Below are positions 18,042-26,627 of a stretch of DNA of 64,000 bases, in pieces. Source of the stretch: Mycobacterium syngnathidarum. GTDB lineage: Bacteria; Actinomycetota; Actinomycetes; Mycobacteriales; Mycobacteriaceae. Both the position numbers and the translations under genes were made by a program. Under the pieces are notes generated by a model. It was not told the DNA's origin and ran no database searches. It saw nothing but the letters and a program-made list of their open reading frames with translations. How positions within the stretch are numbered: the stretch's first letter is position 1; each line of letters begins with the position of its first letter. Location: positions 124,001 to 188,000 of the forward strand of contig NZ_MLCL01000093.1 in NCBI RefSeq assembly GCF_001942625.1. The letters are read 5' to 3'.

Positions 18042-20922
18042 GAATCCTCTCCGGTCGGCCGTCCCCCTTCCCAGACCCAGTCGATGTACCCAGACTTTGC
18101 TCATCCCATGCCCTGCTGCCCGGGCCCGCTGTCGCCGGTACCCGCCGCGGCCACCAGAACCACCGGCCCAGCAGCACGGCGATCGGCGGAACCACGAAGG
18201 TCCGCACCACCAAGGTGTCGAGGAGGAGCCCGATACCGATCGTGGAGCCCACCTGGGCGATCGTCACGACGCTGGCGCCCAGCATGGCGAACATGGTCAG
18301 CCCGAACACGATGCCTGCCACGGTGACGACGCTGCCGGTGCCGGCGAAGGCCCGGATGGTCGCGGTCCGAATCCCGGCCCGGGCCTCGTCACGCAGGCGC
18401 ATGGCCAGCAGCAGGTTGTAGTCGGCGCCCACGGCGACCAGAGCGATGAACGCCAGTGCCGGTACCGCCCAGTGCAGGGGCTGACCGAATCCGAACTGCC
18501 AGATGGCCACGCTGGCGCCCAATGCCGATGCGTAGGAGATCGTCACGGTGGTCAGCACCACGATCCCGGCGACGGGGCTGCGCAGCATGCCGGCCACGAT
18601 CACGAAGATGAGCACCAGGGTGGCGATGACCAGCAGGGTGAAATCGTGCTGCACGTAGGAAATGAGTTCCGCGGTGGCCGTTCCCACACCGGTGAGGTCG
18701 ACGGTGCCGCCGGCAGCCAGCGGGGTGTCTTTGAGCGCCTCGGCAGCGGCGATGCGAATCTCGTCGGAACGGTCCGCACCATCGCGCCCCCAGGACTCAC
18801 CGTCGCCGTAGACGAGCATCCGGGTGGCGTGGCCGTCCGGGGAGAACATCATGGTCATCACCCGCCGGTATTCGGGATCCTCGAAAGTCCTTGGCGGCAG
18901 ATAGAACCCGCCCTCGGAACTGCCGTCGAAGTCACTGCTGAGCTGGGAAAGGTACCCCGTCATCTGCTCCATCTGCGGCCCAACACTGCCCAGGCTGGCG
19001 CGCAACGTGGAAGTGAGACCACGCAGCTGGGACAACGCGGCGCGCATCGTCGCCACGCCCCTGGTCGCACCGTCGAGTGAGTTGGTGGCACTGCTGGCGC
19101 CCTCTTCGAGCGCCCCGGCCCCGCCGGCCAGGGTGCCTGTCGCACTGACCGCATCGTCGAGGGGCTTGACGATTTTCTGCACCGCGGCGCAGATCGGATT
19201 GGCCGCACAGTCGGGGTTGCCGTTGACGAACTGGCGCAGCGGATCGGCGTATCCGGAGACCTGCTGCAGGTTTCCCTGCAATCCGGACATACCCGCACCG
19301 ATGTCCTGCGACCCGGCCCCGACCCGGTTCAGGCCGTCGACGGCGCCCGACAGCCCGCGTTGCATGCCGTTGAGCGCAGTGTCGAGTTGTCCGATGGTGG
19401 CCATCACGGTGTCCATCGAGTCCATCCCGTCGAGCGCGGATTGTGCTGTGCCGTCCAGCTGTTCGCCGATCTGGCCGGCCTGATAGGTCAGCGTGCCCTG
19501 ACGCACCGGGGTGCCGGCGGGCCTGCTGGCCGACTGCACGGTGCGTACCCCGCGCACCTCCAGGATCCTTTTGGTGACCCGCTCGATGGTGATCAGTCCG
19601 GCTGGGGTCCGCAGATCGCGGTCGGCTTGGATCGACACGATCTCGGGCAGCAACCGGTTGTCCGGAAACCGGCCGTGCACCGCTTGGTAGCCCCGACTGG
19701 ATTCGGTGCCGGAGGGTTGTGCGGACAACTCCGCGAAGCTGACGTTGGCACCGAGCAGCGGGACCGTGCAGACGATCAACGCGGTCACGGCGGTGACCAG
19801 AACCGGCCCCGGCCACCGCGCGACGGCGGTGCCGATCCGGCGCCACCGGCGGTTGATCCGCGTGGCCCGCGGCTCGACCAGTCTGCGCCGGCTGAACCAG
19901 CCGATCATCGCGGGGGTCAATGTCAGCGCACCCATCATTGCTGCGAGAACACCTATGCCACTGGGTATCCCGGCGCTGCGCAGAAAGCTCACCTTGGCGA
20001 AGGTCAGGCAGAACAACGCCGTGGCGATGGTGGCGGACGACCCGGCGATCACCGGCGCCACCCGGCGGTAGGCGTCGGCCAGCGCATCCGGTGGTGGCAG
20101 GCCGGCACGCCGGTTTTCGTGGTAGCGACCCAGCAGGAAGATGCCGTAGTCGGTCCCGGCACCGAGCACCATCGCCGACATCAATGCCACCGAGAACACC
20201 GAGACCTCGACCAACCCGTGCTCGCCGAGCAGGGCAACCACCGGGCGCGCGACCGCCAGCGCCAGCCCCACCGATGCCAGCGGTACGGCCGCGGTGATCG
20301 GCGACCGGTACACGACCAGCAGCAAGGCGGCGATCATGCCGACGGTCAGCACCGTGATCCGCGCCAATTGCGCATCCAGAGCCTCGAATTCGTCGACCAG
20401 GCTGGGACCTGGACCGGTGACGTGGGTACGGAGCCCCTCGGGCGGGCCGGCGGCGTCGACCGCCGCGCGGAGGGCGGCCACAGCGTCGGTTGCGGTGCTG
20501 CTGCCCAGTTGGCCGGACAACCTGGCCATCAGGTAGGCCGCCTGGTGATCTTGGCTTTCGAAGACGGCGGCGGCAGCAGGGTCGTCCCACAGGTCCATCA
20601 CCGACTCGACACCGGGAGTTTCGGTACGCAGCGCCTCGGCCAAGGCGCGGTAATAGCGGCGATCGGGCTCCCCCAGCGTCCGGTCGGCCTCGAGGACGAC
20701 GTAGGCGATGTTGTTGCTGTCGGAATCCCCGAAAAGCGTCCCCATCCGTTGGGCTGCCCGGGTGGCGCCGGAATCGCTGGGGAAGAACGCCCGGGACTGT
20801 TCCTTGACGACGTGTTCGAGCTGGGGCACAGCGATATTGCCGACGCCGGCCAGCATGACCCAGATCCCCGCGACCAGCAGGGCGCATCTGCTCGCCGTTC
20901 GCGCAATCTTCTCCAGAAACAT
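18016..20922 (-). CDS. MmpL-family RND transporter
   Basis: 968 residues. It has two RND halves, each with the family Asp-Tyr pair in a membrane helix (GAGTDYGIFLLGRYH near residue 250, VGADYNLLLAMRL near residue 835). A long exported region between them holds repeated helices (GLSGAVDGLNRVGAGSQDIG), a coiled-coil-like insert typical of MmpL proteins. The transporters export cell-envelope lipids or siderophores; cargo unknown here. ATG 20922 has a GGTGGGGA ribosome site; ATG 20940 would overlap the operator. There is no MmpS partner adjacent. It is divergent from a TetR gene. Confidence 0.92.
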   Translation of the reverse strand: MFLEKIARTASRCALLVAGIWVMLAGVGNIAVPQLEHVVKEQSRAFFPSDSGATRAAQRMGTLFGDSDSNNIAYVVLEADRTLGEPDRRYYRALAEALRTETPGVESVMDLWDDPAAAAVFESQDHQAAYLMARLSGQLGSSTATDAVAALRAAVDAAGPPEGLRTHVTGPGPSLVDEFEALDAQLARITVLTVGMIAALLLVVYRSPITAAVPLASVGLALAVARPVVALLGEHGLVEVSVFSVALMSAMVLGAGTDYGIFLLGRYHENRRAGLPPPDALADAYRRVAPVIAGSSATIATALFCLTFAKVSFLRSAGIPSGIGVLAAMMGALTLTPAMIGWFSRRRLVEPRATRINRRWRRIGTAVARWPGPVLVTAVTALIVCTVPLLGANVSFAELSAQPSGTESSRGYQAVHGRFPDNRLLPEIVSIQADRDLRTPAGLITIERVTKRILEVRGVRTVQSASRPAGTPVRQGTLTYQAGQIGEQLDGTAQSALDGMDSMDTVMATIGQLDTALNGMQRGLSGAVDGLNRVGAGSQDIGAGMSGLQGNLQQVSGYADPLRQFVNGNPDCAANPICAAVQKIVKPLDDAVSATGTLAGGAGALEEGASSATNSLDGATRGVATMRAALSQLRGLTSTLRASLGSVGPQMEQMTGYLSQLSSDFDGSSEGGFYLPPRTFEDPEYRRVMTMMFSPDGHATRMLVYGDGESWGRDGADRSDEIRIAAAEALKDTPLAAGGTVDLTGVGTATAELISYVQHDFTLLVIATLVLIFVIVAGMLRSPVAGIVVLTTVTISYASALGASVAIWQFGFGQPLHWAVPALAFIALVAVGADYNLLLAMRLRDEARAGIRTATIRAFAGTGSVVTVAGIVFGLTMFAMLGASVVTIAQVGSTIGIGLLLDTLVVRTFVVPPIAVLLGRWFWWPRRVPATAGPGSRAWDEQSLGTSTGSGKGDGRPERIHDRTAIAR

Positions 20923-20938
20923 CGGTCCCCACCCATCC

Positions 20939-20972
20939 ATAACAATGTTATTGGCAGGTATAACATTGTTAT
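20939..20972. promoter_or_regulatory. Twin TetR operators between mmpL and tetR
   Basis: ATAACAATGTTAT (20939-20951) and ATAACATTGTTAT (20960-20972) are exact reverse complements of each other, and each is itself a palindrome apart from its centre base. Their centres are 21 bp apart, two helical turns, which suits cooperative binding of two dimers between the divergent genes. Confidence 0.75.
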
Positions 20973-20978
20973 GGCAGC

Positions 20979-21713
20979 ATGTCCAGGACGATGTCCACCA
21001 TGGGAGTTCGCGAAAGCCTGATCGAAGAGAGCCTGCAGGTCCTGGAGGAAAGCGGACCGGAGGCGCTCAACGCACGCATGCTGGCCAAGCGGATCGGCGC
21101 CTCCACGATGGCGGTCTACACCCACTTCGACGGCATGCCCGGCCTCTACGAGGCCCTGGTGCGTGAGTCCTACATCCGCTTCGGCGAACACCTGCGCCGG
21201 CGTCCCGACAGCGACGATCCGGTGGCCGACCTGCTCGCCTCCGGACTCGCTTACCGCGAGTACGCCCTGACCTACCCGCAGCGGTACCGGCTGATGTTCG
21301 GAATCACCTCTCCGACCATCACACTGCCGATCGGCCGTGACGTCACGGTCGACGGGACCCCGGCGGCCCTGTCCGAGATCAATTCCGTGTACGCCCAGAT
21401 CCCCGCCTTCGTACGGCGCTGCATGGATGTCGGCGCCATCGACAACGGTGACCCGATCGCGGTTGCCGCCCAGATCTGGACCATGATGCACGGTTATGTA
21501 CTCGCCGAGATCATCGGCGTTTTCGGCACCGAGGGGGCAGGCGTCGCCACGGTGCTGGCACCGCACATCACGAATCTGCTGGTCGGACTGGGCGGCGACC
21601 GAGCACGCATCCTCGCGTCTTTTCAGAGCCTGGACCCACCCGTGACACCACCGCGCCCGAGCGCTCCCACCACCACCGCCGTCCGCCGCGGGCGCCGCAC
21701 CCGGGGCGGCTAG
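20979..21713 (+). CDS. TetR family transcriptional regulator of mmpL operon
   Basis: About 244 residues. The helix-turn-helix is readable: ESLQVLEESGPEALNARMLA then IGASTMAVYTHFDGMPGLYE. A TetR_C-type ligand domain follows (YREYALTYPQRYRLMFGI, WTMMHGYVLAEIIG). Possible starts are ATG 20979, 20991 and 21000. It is divergent from mmpL with twin operators in between, so autorepression and control of the transporter are likely. The C-terminal tail is Pro/Arg-rich. Confidence 0.88.
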   Translation: MSRTMSTMGVRESLIEESLQVLEESGPEALNARMLAKRIGASTMAVYTHFDGMPGLYEALVRESYIRFGEHLRRRPDSDDPVADLLASGLAYREYALTYPQRYRLMFGITSPTITLPIGRDVTVDGTPAALSEINSVYAQIPAFVRRCMDVGAIDNGDPIAVAAQIWTMMHGYVLAEIIGVFGTEGAGVATVLAPHITNLLVGLGGDRARILASFQSLDPPVTPPRPSAPTTTAVRRGRRTRGG

Positions 21714-21716
21714 CGC

Positions 21717-22898
21717 CTACGGCCTGAGGATGATCTTGACGGCGCCGTCCTTCTTCTTCTGGAAGATGTCGTAGCCGTGCGGGGCCTCGTCGAGCGGCAG
21801 AACGTGCGTGGCGAAGCCGTCCACTCCCAAGGGATCGTCGTCGCCCAGCAGCGGCAGGATGTCGCCCACCCACTTCTTGACATTCGCTTGGCCCATCCGC
21901 AATTGGACCTGCTTGTCGAACAAGGTCAGCATCGGCAGCGGATCCGCCATGCCACCGTAGACCCCGATGAGGGAGATGGTTCCGCCGCGGCGCACGATGT
22001 CGATCGCCGAGTAGAAGGCGTCGAGCCGGTCCAGCCCGGCGTTTTGCATCAACGGCTTGGCGATCGCGTCGGGCATCAGCGCGGTCATCTTCTGCACCGT
22101 CGAAGCCACCGGCGAACCGTGCGCCTCCATGCCCACAGCGTCGATCACCGAGTCCGTGCCACGGCCGTCGGTCATGGACCGCACCGCGTCGCCCACCGAC
22201 TCGTCGAGGGCATTGAGATCGATCGTGGTGATGCCACGCTCCTCGGCGCGGGCCAGCCGCTCCCGGATCCGATCCACCGCGATCACGCGATAGCCGAGAT
22301 GCTGAGCGATACGCGCCGCCATGTCACCGATCGGGCCGAGGCCCAGCACCGTGACCGAGCCACCGTCGGGAACACCGGCATAGGCCACGGCCTGCCACGC
22401 CGTGGGCAGGACATCCGAGAGATAGACGAACCGCGAATCCGGCGGCCCCTCAGGCACTTTGATGTGCGTGAACTGCGCCTGCGGCACCCGCAGATACTGG
22501 GCTTGGCCACCGGGTACCTGACCGTACAGCTCCGAGTAGCCGAACAGTGCCGCACCCATCCCCTGATCGCGCACCTGGGTGGTCTCGCATTGGGTGTAGA
22601 GCTGCTGATCGCACATGAAGCAGTGACCACAGGAGATCTGGAAGGGGATGACAACCCGCTCACCCACCGACAGGCTCTCGACAGCGGAACCCACCTCCCG
22701 CACGATGCCCATCGGCTCGTGGCCCAGGATGTCACCCGGGTTCATGAAGGCACCGAGCACCTCGTAAAGGTGTAGGTCGGAGCCGCAGATGTTCGTCGAG
22801 GTGACCTCGATGATCGCGTCGGTGGGTTCTTGGATCTCAGGGTCGGGCACGGTGTCGACGTGCACGTCTCGCCGACCGTGCCAGGTAACGGCTTTCAC
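21717..22898 (-). CDS. Zinc-dependent alcohol dehydrogenase (glutathione-independent formaldehyde dehydrogenase-like)
   Basis: 393 residues, MDR fold. It has the catalytic zinc ligands (NICGSDLHLYEV, GHEPMGIVREVG) and the structural zinc loop (CGHCFMCDQQLYTQC). The Rossmann motif is VLGLGPIGDMAARIA. The FDH-type insertions (YAIDIV-like region, LPMLTLFDKQVQLRMGQANV) fit the long-chain class of formaldehyde/threonine dehydrogenases. GTG 22898 is chosen because GGGAG lies 7 bases upstream; the open frame extends far beyond but has no gene-like content. It oxidises an aldehyde or alcohol with NAD(P); substrate inferred from family. Confidence 0.85.
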   Translation of the reverse strand: MKAVTWHGRRDVHVDTVPDPEIQEPTDAIIEVTSTNICGSDLHLYEVLGAFMNPGDILGHEPMGIVREVGSAVESLSVGERVVIPFQISCGHCFMCDQQLYTQCETTQVRDQGMGAALFGYSELYGQVPGGQAQYLRVPQAQFTHIKVPEGPPDSRFVYLSDVLPTAWQAVAYAGVPDGGSVTVLGLGPIGDMAARIAQHLGYRVIAVDRIRERLARAEERGITTIDLNALDESVGDAVRSMTDGRGTDSVIDAVGMEAHGSPVASTVQKMTALMPDAIAKPLMQNAGLDRLDAFYSAIDIVRRGGTISLIGVYGGMADPLPMLTLFDKQVQLRMGQANVKKWVGDILPLLGDDDPLGVDGFATHVLPLDEAPHGYDIFQKKKDGAVKIILRP

Positions 22899-22988
22899 AA
22901 GTGCACTCCCATCGTTCGCGGTCTCGCAGGAGGGGCTACCCCGACAGGGCTGCGCCCAACCGGCGCCGCGGTGGCCGACAATGGTCGG

Positions 22989-23483
22989 GTGGCGCACAGC
23001 TGGGAAAGTTTCGACGCATTCGTCGGCCTGATCGACTATCCGATGTTCATCGTGACCGCGCGGGCCGAGAGCGGCCCGGCGGGCTGCCTGGTCGGCTTCA
23101 CCACGCAGGCCAGCATCGACCCACCCCGCTTCCTCGTCGGTATCTCCAAGAAGAACCACACCTTCACCACCGCGGAAGCCGCCACGCATCTGGCGGTACA
23201 CCTGCTGGCGCGCGGCGACCTGGCGCTGGCCCGCTGGTTCGGCGGGCAGACCGGTGACGAGGTCGACAAGTTCGCCGAGTGCGAGTGGCATGCCGGTCCC
23301 GCGCAGACACCGATCCTCGATGCGGCCCCGGCCTGGTTCGTGGGCGCCATCGTCGACCGGTTCGATCTCGGCGACCACGTCGGCTACCTGTTGAATCCGG
23401 TCGACGGCCACGCCCCCGACGAACCGCGGCCGTGGGTCAGCCTCACCGACGTGGCCGATCTGCCACCCGGCCACGACGCCTGA
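22989..23483 (+). CDS. Flavin reductase-like (FMN-binding split-barrel) protein
   Basis: 164 residues with the flavin reductase pattern: YPMFIVTARAESGPAGCLVG, FTTQASIDPPRFLVGISKKN and VHLLARGDLALARWFGG. The family binds FMN or FAD and supplies reduced flavin or acts on small substrates. The start is taken as GTG 22989 (VAHSWESFDAF); GTG 22971 is an alternative and the ribosome site is weak. It is divergent from the alcohol dehydrogenase with about 90 bases between. Confidence 0.8.
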   Translation: MAHSWESFDAFVGLIDYPMFIVTARAESGPAGCLVGFTTQASIDPPRFLVGISKKNHTFTTAEAATHLAVHLLARGDLALARWFGGQTGDEVDKFAECEWHAGPAQTPILDAAPAWFVGAIVDRFDLGDHVGYLLNPVDGHAPDEPRPWVSLTDVADLPPGHDA

Positions 23484-23486
23484 GCG

Positions 23487-24206
23487 CTACTTCCAGGCGA
23501 AGACCGGCTGTTCGAGCTCGTCGACCGGATCGGTGCGGCCTTCCAGGGCCAGCCAGCGCAACTGCAGCAGCACCGCGCCCGTCGGCGCATGGATCAGATC
23601 GTTGCCCAGCGGGATCTGCACGACGGGGCGCGGGCTCTCCGGAATCGTGATGAACCGCGGCGAATCCTCGCGCTGCAATTGATGCAGGCCCACTCGGTAG
23701 GCCGCCACCACCTCGTCGGGGGACGGCCGCAGCTCGAGCCGGCCACCGCCCCAGATCACCACCGGGGTGATCACATAACCGGAGCGGGTCGGATAGTCGT
23801 CGAGCAGTCCCAGCACCGCCGAGTCGGGCAGGCTGACCCCGACCTCTTCATCCAGTTCCCGCAGCGCGGCGTCGACGGCATTTTCCCCCGGATCCAGCCG
23901 GCCACCGGGCAGTGCCCATTGCGCGGCGTGCGAAGACAATCGAGAAGCCCTGCGGCACAACAGGAAAGCAGCACCGCCGGACACGTCGACCATACGACCG
24001 TCAAGGCCGGGTTCCGGCATCGGCCGGCCGTCGATCCACTCATCGACCGGAGCCGGGTCCACGCGGTCTTCACCGAGCTCGGAATCGACGAGGACCACCG
24101 CGACGGCCGCGTGCCGCTTCGTCGGGTCGGTCACGGCACGGCGCTGATACCCCGCCAGATGCGTGCCGATGCGGGCGCGCAGGACTTCGTCATAAGCGAT
24201 CGTCAC
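23487..24206 (-). CDS. NUDIX hydrolase
   Basis: 239 residues. The full Nudix box G-x5-E-x7-REL-x-EE-x-G is present (GRLDPGENAVDAAL, then RELDEEVGV) near residues 105-127, preceded by ALPGG. It likely hydrolyses a nucleoside-diphosphate-linked compound. The C-terminal part (VVQIPLGNDLIHAPTGAVLL) resembles CoA-pyrophosphatase-like relatives, but the substrate cannot be named. GTG 24206 start. Its stop is 4 bases from the stop of the convergent flavin reductase. Confidence 0.88.
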   Translation of the reverse strand: MTIAYDEVLRARIGTHLAGYQRRAVTDPTKRHAAVAVVLVDSELGEDRVDPAPVDEWIDGRPMPEPGLDGRMVDVSGGAAFLLCRRASRLSSHAAQWALPGGRLDPGENAVDAALRELDEEVGVSLPDSAVLGLLDDYPTRSGYVITPVVIWGGGRLELRPSPDEVVAAYRVGLHQLQREDSPRFITIPESPRPVVQIPLGNDLIHAPTGAVLLQLRWLALEGRTDPVDELEQPVFAWK

Positions 24207-24230
24207 CGCTCGACCATATGCGCACGTCGC

Positions 24231-24608
24231 TCACTGGTCCGGCTTGCGGGTCTGCTGGTACAGCGCGAGCTTCCAGACACCCTGGACCCGGTGGTACACG
24301 CTGGCCATGGCACCGACGAACGCGGGCTCCTCGTCGTCGCGGTAGGCCGTACCCGTGTAGACCAGGGCCGCGTTGTCCTCGTCGAGCGAGATCAGCCGAA
24401 CCCCGCTGATCTCATAGGCCCGCCAAGGCGGCGATTGCGCCAGTGCGCTGACAACGGTGTTGCGGTCCATCACCATGCCGTTGGCGAGCACCATGACCGC
24501 GTCGGGCAGCATCAGGTCGCCGTAGAAATCCGCGCCGGTCGACTCACACAACGAATCCCACCCGGCACGCTCGATGTGCAGGAGTTCGTCGAGAACTGGG
24601 CTGGTCAC
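24231..24608 (-). CDS. NTF2/SnoaL-like (DUF4440) protein
   Basis: 125 residues with the cone-fold pattern: EAGWDSL-type first helix (ERAGWDSLCESTGADFYGDL), DAVMVLANGMVMDRNTVVSA, LVYTGTAYRDDEEPAFVGAM and a final YHRVQGVWKLALYQQT. This fits the SnoaL/DUF4440 group; function unknown. GTG 24608 start. It is separated from the NUDIX gene by 24 bases and probably in the same transcript. Confidence 0.8.
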   Translation of the reverse strand: MTSPVLDELLHIERAGWDSLCESTGADFYGDLMLPDAVMVLANGMVMDRNTVVSALAQSPPWRAYEISGVRLISLDEDNAALVYTGTAYRDDEEPAFVGAMASVYHRVQGVWKLALYQQTRKPDQ

Positions 24609-24680
24609 CGCTTGGTGATACCCATTACCCGAACCTGGTATGCCTGGGCATCGCTGTTAAAACAGTGGTAAAAGTGATTC

Positions 24681-25373
24681 GTGGGTGTCCGTAAGGTCTC
24701 GGCCCTCGCGGGCGTCGCAGCGGTGACTGCGTCCGCCGCCGTGGCCACGATCGTGACGGCCGTCGACGCCCCCTCGGCCTGGGCCGCCCCGGATTGTCCC
24801 GACATCGAGGTCGTCTTCGCCCGAGGTACCGACGAACCCGCAGGCATCGGCAATGTCGGCAAGGCCTTCGTCGACACGCTGCGCCCGATGGTCAAAGGCG
24901 CGTCGGTGGGCACCTACGCGGTGCAGTACCCCGCGTCATGGGATTTCTGGAAAGCCGCGGCCGGAGCCACCGACATGAGCAAGCGCGTCCAGGCCACCGC
25001 GGCCCGCTGCCCCAAGACCAAGATCGTGATGGGCGGCTATTCGCAGGGGGCGGCCGTCGTCGACGTCGTCGCCACCTCCCCCGTCGGCGGGCTCGGCTAC
25101 AACGCACCGCTCCCGGCCGCCGTCGTCCCACGTGTCGCCTCGGTCGTGGTGTTCGGGAATCCCTCGGCGCGCCTCGGTCAGCCGCTCACCCGGATGAGCC
25201 CGGCCTTCGGCGCCAGGACCGCCGACCTGTGCAACACCAATGACCCGATCTGTTCGCTCGGCCGAGACTGGAATGCGCACATCAGCTATCCGAGATCAGG
25301 CCTGATCAAGCTTGCCGCGCAATGGGTCACACGTCACGTCCAGCCGCCCGCGGCGCCCGCTGCTCGACGGTGA
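24681..25373 (+). CDS. Secreted cutinase-family esterase (Cfp21/Culp-like)
   Basis: 230 residues. The signal peptide (VAAVTASAAVATIVTAVDAP then a cut near AWA-AP) leads to a cutinase domain: CPDIEVVFARGT, the nucleophile in GGYSQGAAV (Ser about 121), the acid in CNTNDPIC (Asp about 188) and His about 200 in WNAH. Mycobacterial homologues hydrolyse lipid esters outside the cell. The start is GTG 24681; TAAAAG ends 7 bases before it, so a leaderless transcript is possible. Its 3' end overlaps the convergent desaturase gene by 47 bases. Confidence 0.93.
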   Translation: MGVRKVSALAGVAAVTASAAVATIVTAVDAPSAWAAPDCPDIEVVFARGTDEPAGIGNVGKAFVDTLRPMVKGASVGTYAVQYPASWDFWKAAAGATDMSKRVQATAARCPKTKIVMGGYSQGAAVVDVVATSPVGGLGYNAPLPAAVVPRVASVVVFGNPSARLGQPLTRMSPAFGARTADLCNTNDPICSLGRDWNAHISYPRSGLIKLAAQWVTRHVQPPAAPAARR

Positions 25374-26598
25374 TCGAGCCGGTCTCCAGCTCACGCAACG
25401 CCGTTCGCAGACCTCGGCGCCTACCGGTGCGAGGATCCACCCCGAAGCTCTCGCGCATCCCCTCCCGCACCCGGAACCTGAGCTCCGAATGGGTTTCCGG
25501 CGCGTCGTCGGAAGTGGCCTTCAGCAGCTTGTCGGGCAGTGCCAACTTCAGGATGGTCCAGAACGACTGGAAGTATTGGCGGGGAAGCGATCCTGTCGTA
25601 TATGGCAGGTCGTACTTGTCGCACAGCGCCCGCACCTTCTGACTGATCTCGGCGTACCGGTTGCTGGGCAGATCCGGAAACAGATGATGCTCGATCTGGT
25701 AGCACAGATTGCCGCTCATGAACGCCATCAGCGGCCCGGCGTGAAAGTTGGCCGACGCGAGCATCTGGCGCAGGTACCACTCACCCGGCGTCTCTCGTTC
25801 GAACTCCTCTCGGGTGAATTTCTCCGCACCGTCGGGGAAATGCCCACAGAAGATGACGACGTAGGCCCAGTAATTCCGGATCAGGTTCGCGATGAAATTG
25901 GCCTTCAGGGTGTGCTTCCAGTTCGGTCCCGACAGGGCCGGGTAGACCAGGTAGTCCTTGCCCGCCTGCTTGCCGACCTTCTTGCCGATCACCCGTAGGT
26001 CCTTACGCACCTCGGCCATCGACTTCTCACCCTTACGGAATCTGGTGGTCTCCAGACCGTGGGCGGCCACTCCCCATTCGAACAGTGTGCCGAGTAGCAG
26101 GTTGTAGATCGGGTTGCCGATCATCCACCGCTCCCACCGCTGGTCGCGCGTCAATCGCATGATGCCGTACCCGATGTCGTCGTCGAGCCCGACGACGTTC
26201 GTGTACTTGTGGTGGATGAAATTGTGGGACTTCTTCCAGTGCACGCTGGGCGCGGTGGTGTCCCATTCCCATTCCGTGGAGTGAATCTCGGGGTCGTTCA
26301 TCCAGTCCCACTGGCCGTGGATGATGTTGTGGCCGAGCTCCATGTTCTCGATGATCTTGGCGGTGGCCAGCATCCCGATGCCGGCGTAGCGGGCGATCCG
26401 GTTTCCACTGGCAAACAAGGCGATTCGACCGCCTGCGGCGAGGGCGCGCTGCAGCTGGATGGCCCGTCTGATGTAGCGCGCGTCGCGTTGCCCACGGGAT
26501 TCCTCCACGTCGGCGCGGATCGTGTCGAGTTCAGCGGCAAGTGCCTCGACATCTTCCTCGGTCAGGTGCGCGTACCGCTTGATGTCGGCGATGGCCAT
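25327..26598 (-). CDS. desA3: Acyl-CoA (stearoyl) delta-9 desaturase, DesA3-like
   Basis: 423 residues. Three His boxes are visible: HNIIHGQW (about 89), HNFIHHKYTN (about 125) and QIEHHLFPDLP (about 300), which bind the di-iron centre of membrane desaturases. It introduces a double bond into stearoyl- or palmitoyl-CoA. ATG 26598 has a perfect AAGGAGGA site. The partner ferredoxin reductase lies 29 bases upstream, the same order as Rv3230c-Rv3229c in M. tuberculosis, where the two act together to make oleic acid. Confidence 0.92.
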   Translation of the reverse strand: MAIADIKRYAHLTEEDVEALAAELDTIRADVEESRGQRDARYIRRAIQLQRALAAGGRIALFASGNRIARYAGIGMLATAKIIENMELGHNIIHGQWDWMNDPEIHSTEWEWDTTAPSVHWKKSHNFIHHKYTNVVGLDDDIGYGIMRLTRDQRWERWMIGNPIYNLLLGTLFEWGVAAHGLETTRFRKGEKSMAEVRKDLRVIGKKVGKQAGKDYLVYPALSGPNWKHTLKANFIANLIRNYWAYVVIFCGHFPDGAEKFTREEFERETPGEWYLRQMLASANFHAGPLMAFMSGNLCYQIEHHLFPDLPSNRYAEISQKVRALCDKYDLPYTTGSLPRQYFQSFWTILKLALPDKLLKATSDDAPETHSELRFRVREGMRESFGVDPRTGRRRGLRTALRELETGSITVEQRAPRAAGRDV

Positions 26599-26627
26599 GT
26601 TCCTCCTTGCGGTTGTCGAAGACGTCC

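Noticed and set aside
16986..18326. A 446-codon open frame antisense to moxR.
   Set aside because: Shadow of the MoxR gene; no motif, and the MoxR Walker motifs and ribosome site on the other strand are clear.
19360..21021. A 553-codon open frame on the plus strand, antisense to mmpL.
   Set aside because: Antisense shadow of the transporter. It also runs through the twin operators and into the tetR start.
21717..23474. Extended N-terminus (about 190 residues more) for the alcohol dehydrogenase.
   Set aside because: The extra part overlaps the divergent flavin reductase gene and has no gene-like features; GTG 22898 with GGGAG gives the normal MDR N-terminus.
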